DNA of 64,000 nt from Hortaea werneckii. Taxonomy: Eukaryota > Ascomycota > Dothideomycetes > Mycosphaerellales > Teratosphaeriaceae. Below are positions 45,293 through 56,500 of the stretch, piece after piece. Every line of letters begins with the position of its first letter. Position 1 is the stretch's first letter. Both the position numbers and the translations under genes were made by a program. Where the stretch lies: positions 930,001 through 994,000 of the forward strand of contig JBAOKB010000024.1 of NCBI GenBank assembly GCA_037044905.1, read 5' to 3'. The notes beneath the pieces were generated by a model that saw nothing but the letters and a program-made list of their open reading frames with translations, did no database searches and had not been told where the DNA came from.

Positions 45293-46929
45293 GTCCACAT
45301 TACCGGCGTGGTTGTTTCCGGGACATTTCTTATTCACTTCGCACTTGTACATTTTTGAGAGAACAAAAGAGGCCTTGTAAGGCCACGAAGCTTATGATGA
45401 TGAGATGAGAATGAGATTTTGAGCGTTTGCGAGAGCTGCTCGCCAGGAATAAGTCCCTCAATCCCGAGGGCATACATTGAACTACTTATACGGAGTGGAA
45501 CTTCTGCCATAACAAAGATACCCATTGTTGCTGCTGCTGCTGCTGTTGTTGTCGTCCGGCGCTGAAGGAAAGCGATCAGAAAACACTTTTTTTTTATGCA
45601 TACACCGGGAGGCAAGTTTGCTTGCCTTGCCACGAGGAGTTTGGTAATGCGGATACCAGGCCGCTTTTGAAAAAAGCCTGCGAGAGGTTTTAAGACTTCC
45701 GCGATACAAACAGGTGATACTTTGATGGGGTGTTCACGACCTAGATGGCGTTTATACACCCAAGGTACACGACGAATAGCTAGAAAACAAACTGTACAAT
45801 AATCTTACGACACTACCACATGCTTCCTTCCGACACGAGTAATTGTCGCTTTTTCCCTACTATTCCCTTCGTCTTCGTCCCCCACTCTTGCTGAGCTTGC
45901 AATCGCAGACAGTCTTGACGTTTCACCCTCGTCTCATGTCCAGAAAAAGCAACCTGACTTTCTTTTGCCAGCCTCCTCCCTGGTTCAAGACGAGGCAAGA
46001 AACAGACCCTGTCAGCACCAGCGGCAAACAGTGGCTAGTACGTCCCATCATCCCCCCTCCTTCTGCCTTGGTGCGACCCGCCCCGCAAGAAAAAGACACC
46101 CCAAGTCATCCGTTTCAGCATGGAAAAAGGTGAGGCGGCCAACCACCACCACCTAGCACCCACCTACCACCAGCGAGTCCTAGCACCAGCCGCAGCAGCA
46201 CGGTGCAAGTTCCCCCCATGTCCCCAGTGCCTAGCCTGCGCGCCTCGCCCGCCTACTTTTACGTGCGTGCGTGCGTGCGTACATGCACGTCTGCACTACG
46301 TCCTCTTCCGTCGATGGCGTGCAACAATCCCTCTCCCCCCCTCCCAGCCCCCCCAAAACCCAGATCGTTCCTTGCCCGAGCTCGGACGCGTGTTGAGGCT
46401 CTCACACAGCCCCGTGGTACTGTAACGCCCACGCGCGCCGATTGGCTGTCTGTGAAGCAGCGGGAGAAGGAAGGGAAGGAGAAGAATGCGGGTGTGACGA
46501 CTGTGTAAAGAAAAGGTAGCCGCCTACACGACATCTTGTGTGGAGACGAGGTGGTTGCATAGCCGCCGCGGTGGACCCGGATTGGAAGACTGTTGATGAT
46601 GATGAGTGAGGGAGCCGAGCGCTCTTCGTGTGGGTAGCGATATGTGAGAGGGGGGTTAAAGGTGGGGTGAGAATGTACATGCAATTACGGGCAGTCCATG
46701 TTCCCTATATGCCACAAGTGCTCCCAAAGTATGCTATGTAGACCAGCAGAGGTATTCCTCTAAATATCAGACGTGAGTGTTTTGCTAATGAGCAGGGAGT
46801 ATCGCGGGATTCAAGACCTGAGTACGCATTTACCATCGAACCCCTCCATTCAGTATCCACTCTCTCAAGTCAGTTCTCGGTAGACGGGATCATCTACTAC
46901 CGCACCAGATGCGTCCTGGAAAGGTTACC
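45293..46929. other. Convergent intergenic region, 1.6 kb
   Basis: It lies between the 3' ends of two kinase genes. It holds a CTG/TTG trinucleotide run near 45,525-45,555 and a short GTGC repeat near 46,262. Open frames are short and without domains. Confidence 0.5.
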
Positions 46930-49305
46930 CTATCTCCCCTTCATGGTCGCATTCGGCGCCATAGCCATAGCAGGCACCACCTTCGGCCTCTTGTCATCCT
47001 TCGGCTGTACCCCTGCACCTCCGTGTGCGACAAACCCATGGCGCAGCGCATCGTTCGGGCTGACCCTCCGCGCCGGGTCAAGCTGTAAGCACTTGTCTAG
47101 GAGGTCGACAAAGCTGGCGTGCTCCTTCTGCTCGGCCGGACTGAGACCGTTCGCGTTGCCAGCCAGGCGGGAGCGGAGGTCCTTCCCGGGAGCGAGCTTG
47201 TTGAAATTCATAGGCTTCATTAAAGTCTTGCCGGTGATCTTGTCGCGTTCCTGGGAGAAGAAGTTGCCGTCGAAATCGAAGTGTCGGTCCGCAAGGGAGG
47301 ATTTCTTCAGCATACGGATGGGCAGCTTGCCACGGCATTCCTGGATGGCGCGGAGCATTTGGTTGTTGTCTGCGCCGGCGAAGAGGATACGACCGGTGTA
47401 TAGCTCAAAGAGCGTGCAGCCAATACTCCACATGTCGATGGCGTAATCGAATGGCATACCCAGAATTACTTCCGGGGCACGATAGAATCGGGAGACAAGG
47501 TAAGGCGTTACCTCAGCATCGTCAGCAAAAGAGGCAGTGCCCAAGTCGCAAAACTTGAGTAAGCTGCGCCTTTCGCTGACCAGGATATTGTCTGGTTTCA
47601 AATCCGCATGAAGGATGTTGCACCTCTTCATATGGCTAAGCGCAAGGAACATTTGCTGCGCATAGGATCTGATAGCCTTAAGGTTGAGTCCAACATTGCG
47701 GCCAAACTTCTTGAGAACCTCACGCAAGTCCGCAGAAAGCGCCTCGAAGACAATGCACATGTGACCCTTGTGATCGAAATGCCGGAGCAGACGGATGATG
47801 TGCTTCTTGTCCTCGGGGTCCCCATCATTCAGAATCTGGAGAAAGTCCATCTCTTTCTGTCCGGCTTTGTACATGGTCTCGTTGTTGGCAGCGATCTTGA
47901 TAGCGACAGGGTTGCCCGTCTCCGTGTCCTGCGCTTTGACTACCGTGGCGAATGTACCTTTACCGACCTGCTGCTGTACCGCATAGCGTCCATCGAGCAG
48001 CTCACCAAGGATAATGCGGTAGTGGCCATCTGGGTAATCCCAATTGTCTAGCAGGCTCTGATCAAGTGTCTTGCCTTGCTTTGCGCTGGCTGCAGGCTTG
48101 GCTGGGGCATCATCTGGCGCAAACATGTCATCGTCATCATCATCATCGGCGAACATGTCGTATTCTTTGTTCTGTTTGGGCGCCGGTTCCTTCTCTGTCG
48201 CATCTGGAACGGGCGCCTCTACATCGAGCCGTTTGTGGTCTGGTCTATCCTCTTGCATGTCCATGTTGGGGTCGTAATCGGCCGCAGAGGGACCTTCCTC
48301 CTGAACCGTCGAGCCATCTTGATTCCTGTTCGCTAGCTCTTCGTCATCCATGACCGCGAAGGCTGCAGGAGACTGTGGTGGTGAGTCTCGATGAGGCGTT
48401 GCAGGTGAATTGACGGACGAGGGCGGTGAATGCGCAGTTTGAGGCGATTGCTGTGCTGAAACAGCACCGCTACTCTCGTGAGCAGGAGTGGCTGGAGCTG
48501 ACTCCATGTTTTGCTCCAGTGCTTGGACAAGCAGAGGCGGCTGCGATTTATGCCTGTTCTTTATTGCCTCACGGCGCTTGCGACGTTGCTCGATGAGTTC
48601 TGCTTCAGAGAGCTTGGACTGCGGCTCTTCTGGCTGGTCTACAGCTGCAGGCTCGTGGCTGTGGGAAACAAAATCAGCATCTTCCTTAGCTTTCAGGGTT
48701 AGGAAGACTGACCTCTCTTCGCTAACGGTGGGCTTTTGGGTGTGCTGCTGAGGCAATGACATGGCGATCTTAGCATCATCTTTTGAAGACAGAGCTTGGG
48801 GGGTAGACTCTCTCGCAGCCTTCGAGGCCGTGCTGGGACGACCATCCTCGTTTCGGTCAGATGCATCATGCGGTCTGCTGCGCGCATCGACACCTTTTCC
48901 TGTCTCGCGATAGGGCGAACGGCTGCGGTCGCGGTCTCGGCCAGACCGCGCGCGAGGACGGCTATCCTTATCTTCGTAGTGTACCTTGAATCGCCTCGAG
49001 TCCGAACCATGCTTGCTATAGTGGTCATCATCGCGTCTTCTCTTTTCGCCGCTCGTGGGCTTGTTTGCACGGTACGGCGACCTCGATCTGTCTCTATCGC
49101 GCGCGTACGGGCTCCTACTCCGATCTCTCCCTCCGCGTGCTTGCGAATGGCGAGATGAAGATCCATTTGATGGAAGTCTGGTGGACGTGTTAACCCCGCT
49201 GTTCCTCGAGTGTGCGTGTTTCGTGCTAATTGCCTTCTCCTCGTCTCCGCTCGACACCTCGCCCTCGGAGAGAGAACGGGTGGGTGACGGTGAACGTAGG
49301 CTCAT
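46930..49305 (-). CDS. prp4: Spliceosomal protein kinase Prp4 (PRPF4B type)
   Basis: One frame of 791 residues begins at ATG 49305. The N-terminal half is disordered and SR-like, with RDRSRSPYARDRDRSRSPY and repeats of RDRDRSRSPYR, an Asp-rich run DDDDDDMFAPDD near residues 395-405, and Lys/Arg patches for nuclear import. The kinase domain starts near residue 440, with GKGTFATVVKA (448), VAIKIA, HADLKPDN (566-573; catalytic Asp568) and YLVSRFYRAPEVILG. The magnesium motif is DLG instead of DFG, as is usual for Prp4 kinases. Prp4 phosphorylates Prp1/Prp6 and other tri-snRNP proteins to allow spliceosome activation. Length, RS domain and the kinase insert all fit. No intron is needed. Confidence 0.96.
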   Translation of the reverse strand: MSLRSPSPTRSLSEGEVSSGDEEKAISTKHAHSRNSGVNTSTRLPSNGSSSRHSQARGGRDRSRSPYARDRDRSRSPYRANKPTSGEKRRRDDDHYSKHGSDSRRFKVHYEDKDSRPRARSGRDRDRSRSPYRETGKGVDARSRPHDASDRNEDGRPSTASKAARESTPQALSSKDDAKIAMSLPQQHTQKPTVSEERSVFLTLKAKEDADFVSHSHEPAAVDQPEEPQSKLSEAELIEQRRKRREAIKNRHKSQPPLLVQALEQNMESAPATPAHESSGAVSAQQSPQTAHSPPSSVNSPATPHRDSPPQSPAAFAVMDDEELANRNQDGSTVQEEGPSAADYDPNMDMQEDRPDHKRLDVEAPVPDATEKEPAPKQNKEYDMFADDDDDDDMFAPDDAPAKPAASAKQGKTLDQSLLDNWDYPDGHYRIILGELLDGRYAVQQQVGKGTFATVVKAQDTETGNPVAIKIAANNETMYKAGQKEMDFLQILNDGDPEDKKHIIRLLRHFDHKGHMCIVFEALSADLREVLKKFGRNVGLNLKAIRSYAQQMFLALSHMKRCNILHADLKPDNILVSERRSLLKFCDLGTASFADDAEVTPYLVSRFYRAPEVILGMPFDYAIDMWSIGCTLFELYTGRILFAGADNNQMLRAIQECRGKLPIRMLKKSSLADRHFDFDGNFFSQERDKITGKTLMKPMNFNKLAPGKDLRSRLAGNANGLSPAEQKEHASFVDLLDKCLQLDPARRVSPNDALRHGFVAHGGAGVQPKDDKRPKVVPAMAMAPNATMKGR

Positions 49306-49961
49306 CGTGCCGATCTCTTCCGCCCTCTCGACCTTGACGAAGCCCTGCTCAGTAATGGGTTTGGGAATGTGTTAGCCTATCCGATCTCGACACAATCTTT
49401 TGGTTTGTTTTGTGGTTCGCAAAGAGCGCCGAACCAGTGCAGGAAGGATCCTCACAGGTTGAATCTTTGCTGGTGCTGCTGGAGCTGCTTCTGTCGGCGG
49501 CCAAGCAGATACCTAGGTAGGCAGTCACACCGTTCCAAGGTCCTTCTCACAGACTCAGAAGGCAATGGAGAGACAAGAAGATGAGAAGCGCAGTGCAGGT
49601 ACGATGTCGGCGTGTAGAAGTGACGTGACAAACGCCCGCAAGAGCCGGAGGTGAATGATGAAGGTTGAAGGGTCGCTGACGCTTGTCGCGCCGTCGGCTT
49701 CACGGGCAGCTTCCATTCACAGGATTCGGCTTCCTGAGGCAACCTTCAAGACGCGCTAAAGTTACCGCGATAGGCAGGAGGGGTCAGCTTCACATGTCAA
49801 AGAATTTCCTCGCTCGCCTCGCCCTTCTTCCTCTCTTCCTTTCTGGAGGTAAGTTTCCATACATTCTTAGCTTGTCAGAGCTTCACGCAGTCTAACACAG
49901 TAGCCAGTCTCGTACAACCAAATCTCCCCACAGAAGAAGAAAGAATAGATCCGTAGCCAAA
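49306..49961. promoter_or_regulatory. Divergent prp4/xpt1 promoter region
   Basis: About 650 bases separate two divergent start codons. No specific motif is recognised. An AGTAATGG ATG context near 49,353 does not open a useful frame. Confidence 0.4.
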
Positions 49962-50742
49962 ATGGTGCAGAAAGTGTACATCACCTACAACCAGGTAAGG
50001 TTGAGGTCGTTCTTTCTGCATGCTCGCCCCCCGCTCGAGTCATTCGATGCCACAACAGAAGCATGTCGTGCATACTGATACCGCACACAGGTGCACAAGA
50101 TGTGCCAGGACTCGGCCGTCCGCATCCTCAATGACTTCACCCCCAACCTCATGATCGCGATTGGCGGCGGCGGCTACGTCCCCGCGCGTATCCTGCGCTC
50201 CTTCCTCAAGAAGCCGGGCAGCCCGAACATCCCCATCCAGGCCATCGGTCTCTCGCTCTACGAGTCCCTCGGCACCGAGGACGAGACTCAGATCGAGCAG
50301 CCCGGCACCAAGGTCACGCGCACGCAGTGGTTGGACCTGGGAAGTCTGGAGATGGCCAACCTGATCGGCAAGAACGTGTTGATTGTGGATGAGGTGGACG
50401 ACACCCGGACGACGCTCGAGTACGCGGTCAAGGAGCTCGAGAAGGACGTGGCGGTTGCGGCGAAGGAGGCGGGCCGCGAGGCCGAGGAGACCAAGTTCTC
50501 CATCTTCGTGCTGCACAACAAGGACAAGCAGAAGAAGGGCGTGCTCCCGCAGAAGATGATGGACGAGAAGCGCTATCTGGCGGCGAGGACGGTCTCGGAT
50601 GTCTGGATAAATTACCCTTGGGAAGCGACGTAAGTGACATCGGAAAGGGGATCTGGATTGAATACTGTGAGATGGATACTGACATTCTTGCAGCGACATC
50701 GACGAGCATGACAGGCTGGCAGCCGAGCAGACTATCCAGTAG
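49962..50742 (+). CDS. XPT1: Xanthine-guanine phosphoribosyltransferase
   Basis: Three exons (49962-49994, 50091-50629, 50694-50742) give 206 residues; yeast Xpt1 has 209. Introns have donors GTAAGG and GTAAGT and acceptors CAG, in phases 0 and 2. The enzyme joins PRPP with xanthine or guanine to make XMP or GMP in purine salvage. The PRPP-binding motif VLIVDEVDDTRTTLEYA is clear, and the N-terminal IAIGGGGYVPARILR and the C-terminal VSDVWINYPWEATDIDEHDR match the family. The last exon is short (16 codons) and ends in TAG at 50742. The first exon encodes only 11 residues, MVQKVYITYNQ, and was placed by the match to the yeast N-terminus. Confidence 0.94.
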
Positions 50743-51187
50743 AGCACTCCCTCCTCATGACGTTCCACGCACAATGCATTTGACGCTTAGAATGACGGCA
50801 CGAGCCACGGTGGCATTAGGTTGACTGCGAAGCTTGACTGGATACTTGGGAGATAGATGGTCGCCGAAGTTTCACTGGACATCCAATACCCCCCCTTTTT
50901 TCATAGTTCAGAAACAAAGACAAAAAGATGGCGCATTGCAATTGAGCTTCCATTGTTGTAATGTGTCTTCACGCAACGTCGCTAGCGATCCTGAACACCA
51001 ATTTGGATAACATTCAAATACCATTCTGTAAGGCTCACGATAAAAACTTTGAGTGGCGAAACAGCCTCTAACATTGCGAAAGAAGAAGGGCGAAAGGGAT
51101 ATAAGAAAATCAACAAAAGTTCAGAGGTCATATAATTCGTATCATCATTTCAAAATGTCGTACAACAAAAAAAACCTCATCACCCTC
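50743..51187. other. Convergent 3' intergenic region
   Basis: About 440 bases between two convergent genes hold A/T-rich tracts and a pyrimidine run, and no further gene. Confidence 0.5.
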
Positions 51188-53074
51188 CTAAATCCCCAGC
51201 ACACTAGCGTCGCCGAGGAAATTAGGCGCCAGGCCATGATCGCCGCCATTCTGGTTCGGCTGCCTCGCCCGGCGTCTCCTCCCACTCGCTCTCTCCCCGC
51301 GGCGACCCATGTTGGCGTCCCCAAAAGCATTCATCACCACGTTGGCCGCGTTGCGGACGTAATCGTCATTCATAAAATGGCCTGTTGCGTTCCCGACGCC
51401 GAACGTCTCAGCCTGCGCTCGTTGTCGAGGCGAAGGCTCGTCTTCGTTGCTGTTGTTGTCCATTAAGGAGGCGAGTTGTAGTCTCCGAGCCAAATCGGCA
51501 TCGAGACGTTCCTGGCGTCTGCGCTGCTCGAGCTCGTCTTGATATGTAGTCGTCCTGCGAGGCATTGGAGGCGGAGGCGCTTGTCGTTGTCGCTGCTCCG
51601 CAGCGTCAGCGGCCGCAGGAGCAACTTGGGGGCGTGCTGCCGGCGCAGTAGCATCCATCACGCGTCGATAGATCACGCGGATGGGCTCAGGCACTCGCAT
51701 GTCGTTCAGCCGATCCGGGTTCGGCAGGCTCGTATAATTGAACCAAGGGCACTCGCAAGTCTTCCACTTGGACCCGCAGATCATGCAGAACTGCGCCATA
51801 CACCTGCACGTCATGTGGTTACAGCCTTCCTTCAGCTCGACCAGCGAGCTGCAATTGTAACATCTCTGCCACCCTTTCTCCTTGGCTTGCTCGACGAGTT
51901 TGGCGATTTCCGGGTCCTTGGGACAGTCGCGCGACTTGTGCGCCTTGTTGTTGCAGAGCGTGCATACTTTCAGCTTGCACCGCGGGCAAGCGGCGTATTT
52001 CTTCCCTTCCTTATCCTTATGGATGTGAGAAGGCTTTATCCATTCCCCACATTTGGGCGCCGGGCAGTAGATGCGGTTCTTGGTGTGGTATTCCTGGTAT
52101 TTTCGGTTCCAGTGAGTCTTAAATCTGAGATCGAAGAGCTTGTCCACGTGCTTGAGCGGGATGTGGTCGTCTGTGCAGCATCGAGGGGGCATATGAGCTG
52201 GGTCTTTCACCGACATCTCGAAGACCCGCTTCAGGCACTCATGGCACATGCGATGGCCGCATGCAAGCTTGGCAGAGCTTGGGTAAGGGACATCGTCGGC
52301 GGCGCAGGTCAAGCATTCTACAAGACGAGGTGGCGGCGATGCGGTCGTGGGTTTTGCATTCGTAGTGTTGCGACGGAACAATGCTCCGAATAGAGTCGAT
52401 TCACGCTTTGATGATCTTCGATTCGGGACGTCCGGATTCCCGTCTGGCTTCTCTGAAATGGGTGGTAACTTTGAAGAAGTGGTATTGCTGCGTTTCAAAT
52501 GTGGTCTATTCGAACTGTGGGATCCAGATGATTGCTGCTGTGCTACCATCGATATACTGTCTTCAGGCGCCAATTCAGACTCAGGGAGAGATTGCAAGTT
52601 CGAGCTGTAGGACGAACTGCGTCTCGAGTGCCTTCTTCGCTCAGCTCTAGCCTCCTCCCTCGAACGGCCTTCGCTTGATGCCTCTCCGACCGACGGTGGA
52701 GCTCCATAGACTAAACCGGAATCATGTTTCTCTCGCCTTCGTGAAGTCTTCGACCTATTGCTCGAAACTGTGCTTCGTTGAGAAGACGAAGATTTCTTTT
52801 TGTGTCGGATATCGTTGCTGCTTCGGGTCTTCGTCTTGCTCGACGTTGATGAGGCAGGTGCAGGCCTTGTCCGTATGATCTTCTGCTTCTCTGCAACCGG
52901 CCGCGCGTAGTATGCAGCTCGCCGCCTCCGAAGTTCTTCGACATCTGGCTCCTTGACCTCTTGCTCGACTTTTGCAGCTCTTTCCCTGCGTTGGCTTCCA
53001 TGTGCACTCGCTCTGCTTGGTCGAGCAGTCCTGCTGCTCCTCCGACTCGATCCTGCCGAGCTGGTCGTAGCCAT
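51188..53074 (-). CDS. RBR-type (RING-IBR-RING) E3 ubiquitin ligase
   Basis: One frame of 628 residues. An upstream GTG is in frame, but the first ATG is at 53074. The N-terminal ~240 residues are Ser/Arg-rich and disordered. The Cys/His clusters follow in order: RING1 (CLTCA, ACGHRMCHECLKRVF, PPRCC), IBR (YCPAPKCGEWI, ACPRCKLKVCTLCNNKAH) and RING2 (CYNCSSLVELKEGCNHMTC, CMAQFCMICGSKW). The first Cys of GCNHMTC (about Cys418) fits the RBR active-site Cys that accepts ubiquitin before transfer. A Gln/Arg-rich, possibly coiled tail follows. Substrates are not deducible. It is divergent from LYS2, separated by about 490 bp. Confidence 0.92.
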   Translation of the reverse strand: MATTSSAGSSRRSSRTARPSRASAHGSQRRERAAKVEQEVKEPDVEELRRRRAAYYARPVAEKQKIIRTRPAPASSTSSKTKTRSSNDIRHKKKSSSSQRSTVSSNRSKTSRRREKHDSGLVYGAPPSVGEASSEGRSREEARAERRRHSRRSSSYSSNLQSLPESELAPEDSISMVAQQQSSGSHSSNRPHLKRSNTTSSKLPPISEKPDGNPDVPNRRSSKRESTLFGALFRRNTTNAKPTTASPPPRLVECLTCAADDVPYPSSAKLACGHRMCHECLKRVFEMSVKDPAHMPPRCCTDDHIPLKHVDKLFDLRFKTHWNRKYQEYHTKNRIYCPAPKCGEWIKPSHIHKDKEGKKYAACPRCKLKVCTLCNNKAHKSRDCPKDPEIAKLVEQAKEKGWQRCYNCSSLVELKEGCNHMTCRCMAQFCMICGSKWKTCECPWFNYTSLPNPDRLNDMRVPEPIRVIYRRVMDATAPAARPQVAPAAADAAEQRQRQAPPPPMPRRTTTYQDELEQRRRQERLDADLARRLQLASLMDNNSNEDEPSPRQRAQAETFGVGNATGHFMNDDYVRNAANVVMNAFGDANMGRRGERASGRRRRARQPNQNGGDHGLAPNFLGDASVLGI

Positions 53075-53566
53075 ACTGATGCTCGAAAAGCACACCACGC
53101 AAGTGTAAGCTTCGTTGAAGAAGCCTGAGAGTATTACATACTATGTAGTATGTGCAGCAAGACAGCGCATGCCGGAGGCTGGTTCTTATCGCTGCACCAT
53201 ACTGCGATAGGTAATACCCTGGGGACGGCGATGGCGGCAAGCGTGCATTAGCCCGCGACTGTGGAAAAGTTCGAGATCCGCCGAGGTCGGTGACGTTGGC
53301 TTTCAATTTCGAGCAGTGACTACATACCTTAGTATTATAGAAGAAACTCTCTCGTCCCATACATAGTCTTGAGCACCTTACGGGTCATAGGGTACTGTGA
53401 CAGATTGTGAAACAAGTTGTACGATCATTATGATTGTAACTTGAGCTACCACATTCGCAAGCACCCCGAACGCTCAAGAACAAACGAGCTCGCATTGAAG
53501 ACCGTACAAGCTTCAACATACGGCACGCCTTGACTCCAGGAAGCCGTCAAGACTCATACTTCTACA
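53075..53566. promoter_or_regulatory. Divergent RBR ligase/LYS2 promoter
   Basis: About 490 bases lie between the two start codons. A TGACTC at 53530-53535, about 35 bp before the LYS2 ATG, matches the core bound by the general amino-acid control factor Gcn4/CpcA; one core alone is weak evidence. Confidence 0.4.
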
Positions 53567-56500
53567 ATGACTCCTGTCCCGAATGATGTGCGGCCAGATC
53601 CAACGTCAGACCTTGACTGGTCTGGCTATAGGGGCGCCATTCATGAGATTTTCGCTTCCAATGCTCAAAAGCATCCGGACCAGACATGTGTGATAGAAAC
53701 CGCCTCTTCCGGCTCGTCGGAAAGAGTCTTCACTTACAAGCACATCCACGAAGCATCAAACATTCTGGCTCACCACCTGGTTGGCAACGGGGTTCAACGC
53801 GGCGAGGTCGTAATGGTGTACGCTCATCGCGGCGTGGATCTGGTCGTCGCCGTCATGGGTGTTCTCAAAGCCGGAGCGACATTCAGCGTTATCGACCCCG
53901 CGTACCCGCAGGATAGACAGGTCATTTACCTCGATGTGGCGAAACCGAGAGCTTTGGTAAACCTTGAGAAGGCGACAATCGATGCTGGTCCCCTCGGTCC
54001 GATCGTGAGAGATTTCATCAACACCCACCTTCAGCTCCGCACTGAAGTGCCAGCCCTCAAATTGCTTGACGATGGTTCTCTCAGAGGAGGCTCCCTGGAT
54101 GGCGGCGCAGACTGTCTTGCGGGGTCGCAAGCGAAGAAAGCAGAGCTGCCTGGTGTAACCGTTGGACCGGACAGCACCCCAACTCTCTCCTTTACTTCCG
54201 GCTCTGAGGGCCGACCAAAGGGCGTCAAGGGCAGACACTTCTCGCTCGCATACTATTTCCCTTGGATGGCTCAGCGCTTCAACTTGTCCGAGAAAGACCG
54301 CTTCTCTATGCTTAGTGGCATTGCACATGATCCAATTCAAAGAGATATCTTCACGCCCCTTTTCCTCGGTGCGAGTCTTATCGTGCCTTCTCCAGAAGAC
54401 ATCACATTCGATAAGCTGGCCAAATGGGCGAGTGACAATCAGATCACAGCCACCCATCTGACGCCTGCTATGGGTCAGATCCTACTTGGGTCGCTTGAGC
54501 CCAAGGTGCAAAGCCTGCAGAACGCATTCTTCGTTGGCGACGTCTTACTGAAGCGTGACTGCAGAAGGCTTCAGCAGCTCGCGCCGAACTGCAGGATTAA
54601 GAATATGTACGGCACTACAGAAACCCAGCGTGCTGTTTCTTACTACGAAATTCCATCTCTGAACGAAGACGCCGGCTATCTTGAACAAATGGGCGACGTC
54701 ATCCCAGCTGGCATGGGTATGGTCAACGTTCAACTTCTGGTTGTAGATCGTGAGAAAAAGGAGCGGCAATGCGAAGTTGGCGAGATTGGTGAGATTTACG
54801 TCCGAGCGGGAGGACTTGCCGAGCACTACCTTGGCGACGAGGAGAAGTCCTCGCAGAAATTTGTCACCAACTGGTTCGTTGATCCTCAGAAGTGGGTAGA
54901 GGAAGACAAGCAGCGGGCAGCAGCACAATCTCAGCAGGAGCCATGGCGTAAGCCCGAGCTCTGGTTCGGTCCGCGGGATCGCATGTATCGCTCTGGCGAT
55001 CTAGGTCGATACTTGCCAGACGGCAATGTGGAGTGCGTTGGGCGTGCAGACGACCAAGTCAAGATTCGCGGTTTCCGCATTGAGCTGGGCGAGATCGACA
55101 CACATCTAAGCAAGCACCCTCTGATTCGTGAGAACGTGACGCTCGTCAAGCGTGACCACAACGAGGAGCAGATCCTTGTCTCGTATTACGTCCCAGAGAT
55201 GCAAAGGTGGCGGGAATGGTACGCTGAGCAGGAAGAACGCATGGGCAAGAACAACGGTGTAACTGCGCAAAGCGGCCCGAATGGCTCGCTGGGAGTCCCG
55301 CAGGGTATTAGGCGACGAGTCTCTGCTAAGGAAGAGATGGGCGTTGCTGACCGGATGAAAGTTTTCGAGCTCCTGACTCTGGATGTGAGAGAACGGTTGA
55401 AGCAAAAGCTGCCCGTCTATGCTGTACCGACTCTCTTCATCCCTATGCTCCGTTTGCCGCTAACACCAAACGCTAAAGTCGATAGAAGAGCTTTGCCGTT
55501 CCCTGGAGCTGCGGAACTACTCGGAGCGATGCCAAAGGCCGGCGATGTCGACTCTCGTACGGATACGGAGAAGGATCTTGCAGAGATTTGGTCGCAGCAC
55601 TTGCCGGCGACGGCAGACTCACTTCCTAGAGAGTCATCTTTCTATGACCTTGGTGGCAACAGCATTATGAGCGTGCAGATTGTGCCCAAGATCAATCGCA
55701 AATGGCAGGGCGTCAATGTGCCCATGTCTGTCATGGCAGCAGGCCAGCCAACTCTGAAGAGCGTTGGTAGGTATATTGACCGCTCGCTCAATCCAGTTGG
55801 TCTACGTCTGGATGCTGCTGCGGGTGAGGAGGAAGAGCAGCAGGCAGAATTGTACTCCAATGATCTGCCAAAGCAGATCGAGAAGATCCCGGCGTCTCTA
55901 CCGGCTGTCGGTTCTGAATATCCCAGGGTTAAGTCTGGCCTCAACATACTTCTGACAGGTGCAACTGGTTTCCTGGGGGCATATCTTATGCATGATCTCC
56001 TGATGAGGACTCCGCCAAACCACGTTTACGTCCACGTCAGAGCATCTTCCCATCAACAAGCTGTGGAAAGGGTTCGTACAACCTGCACAGCGTACGGACT
56101 CTGGCAAGATTGGTGGTTGTCCGAAGGCATCCTGGAGGTGGTTGTAGGTGATCTGGAGAAGCCGAAACTCGGTATGAGTGACGGAGACTACAAGAAGGTT
56201 TCCGAGGACGCGGAATTGATCATTCACAACGGTGCGCGTGTCCACTGGCTCATGCCGTATGAGAGCTTGAAGCCGGCCAACGTGCATTCCACAGTCGAGT
56301 GTATCAAGCTTTGTGGTACTGGAAAGCCCAAACGACTCGCGTTCGTGAGCTCGACTAGCGCATTAGATACAGACTACTATCTCCAGCAGTCCGAGTATGG
56401 CAACAAGGTTCTGGAGTTCGACAACCTTGAAGGCAGCCGTCAGGGGCTGGGCACTGGATATGGACAATCCAAGTGGGTGTCCGAGAAAATCATCAACGAA

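Noticed and set aside
47602..47604. DLG instead of DFG in Prp4 as a sign of a dead kinase
   Set aside because: DLG is the usual form in Prp4 kinases, and the HxDLKPDN catalytic loop and APE are intact.
51539..52393. 284-codon + strand frame over the RBR ligase gene
   Set aside because: Antisense shadow; the minus strand has all the RING and IBR cysteine clusters.
53075..53098. Upstream GTG extension of the RBR ligase
   Set aside because: Fungal nuclear genes start at ATG; the first ATG in frame is at 53074.
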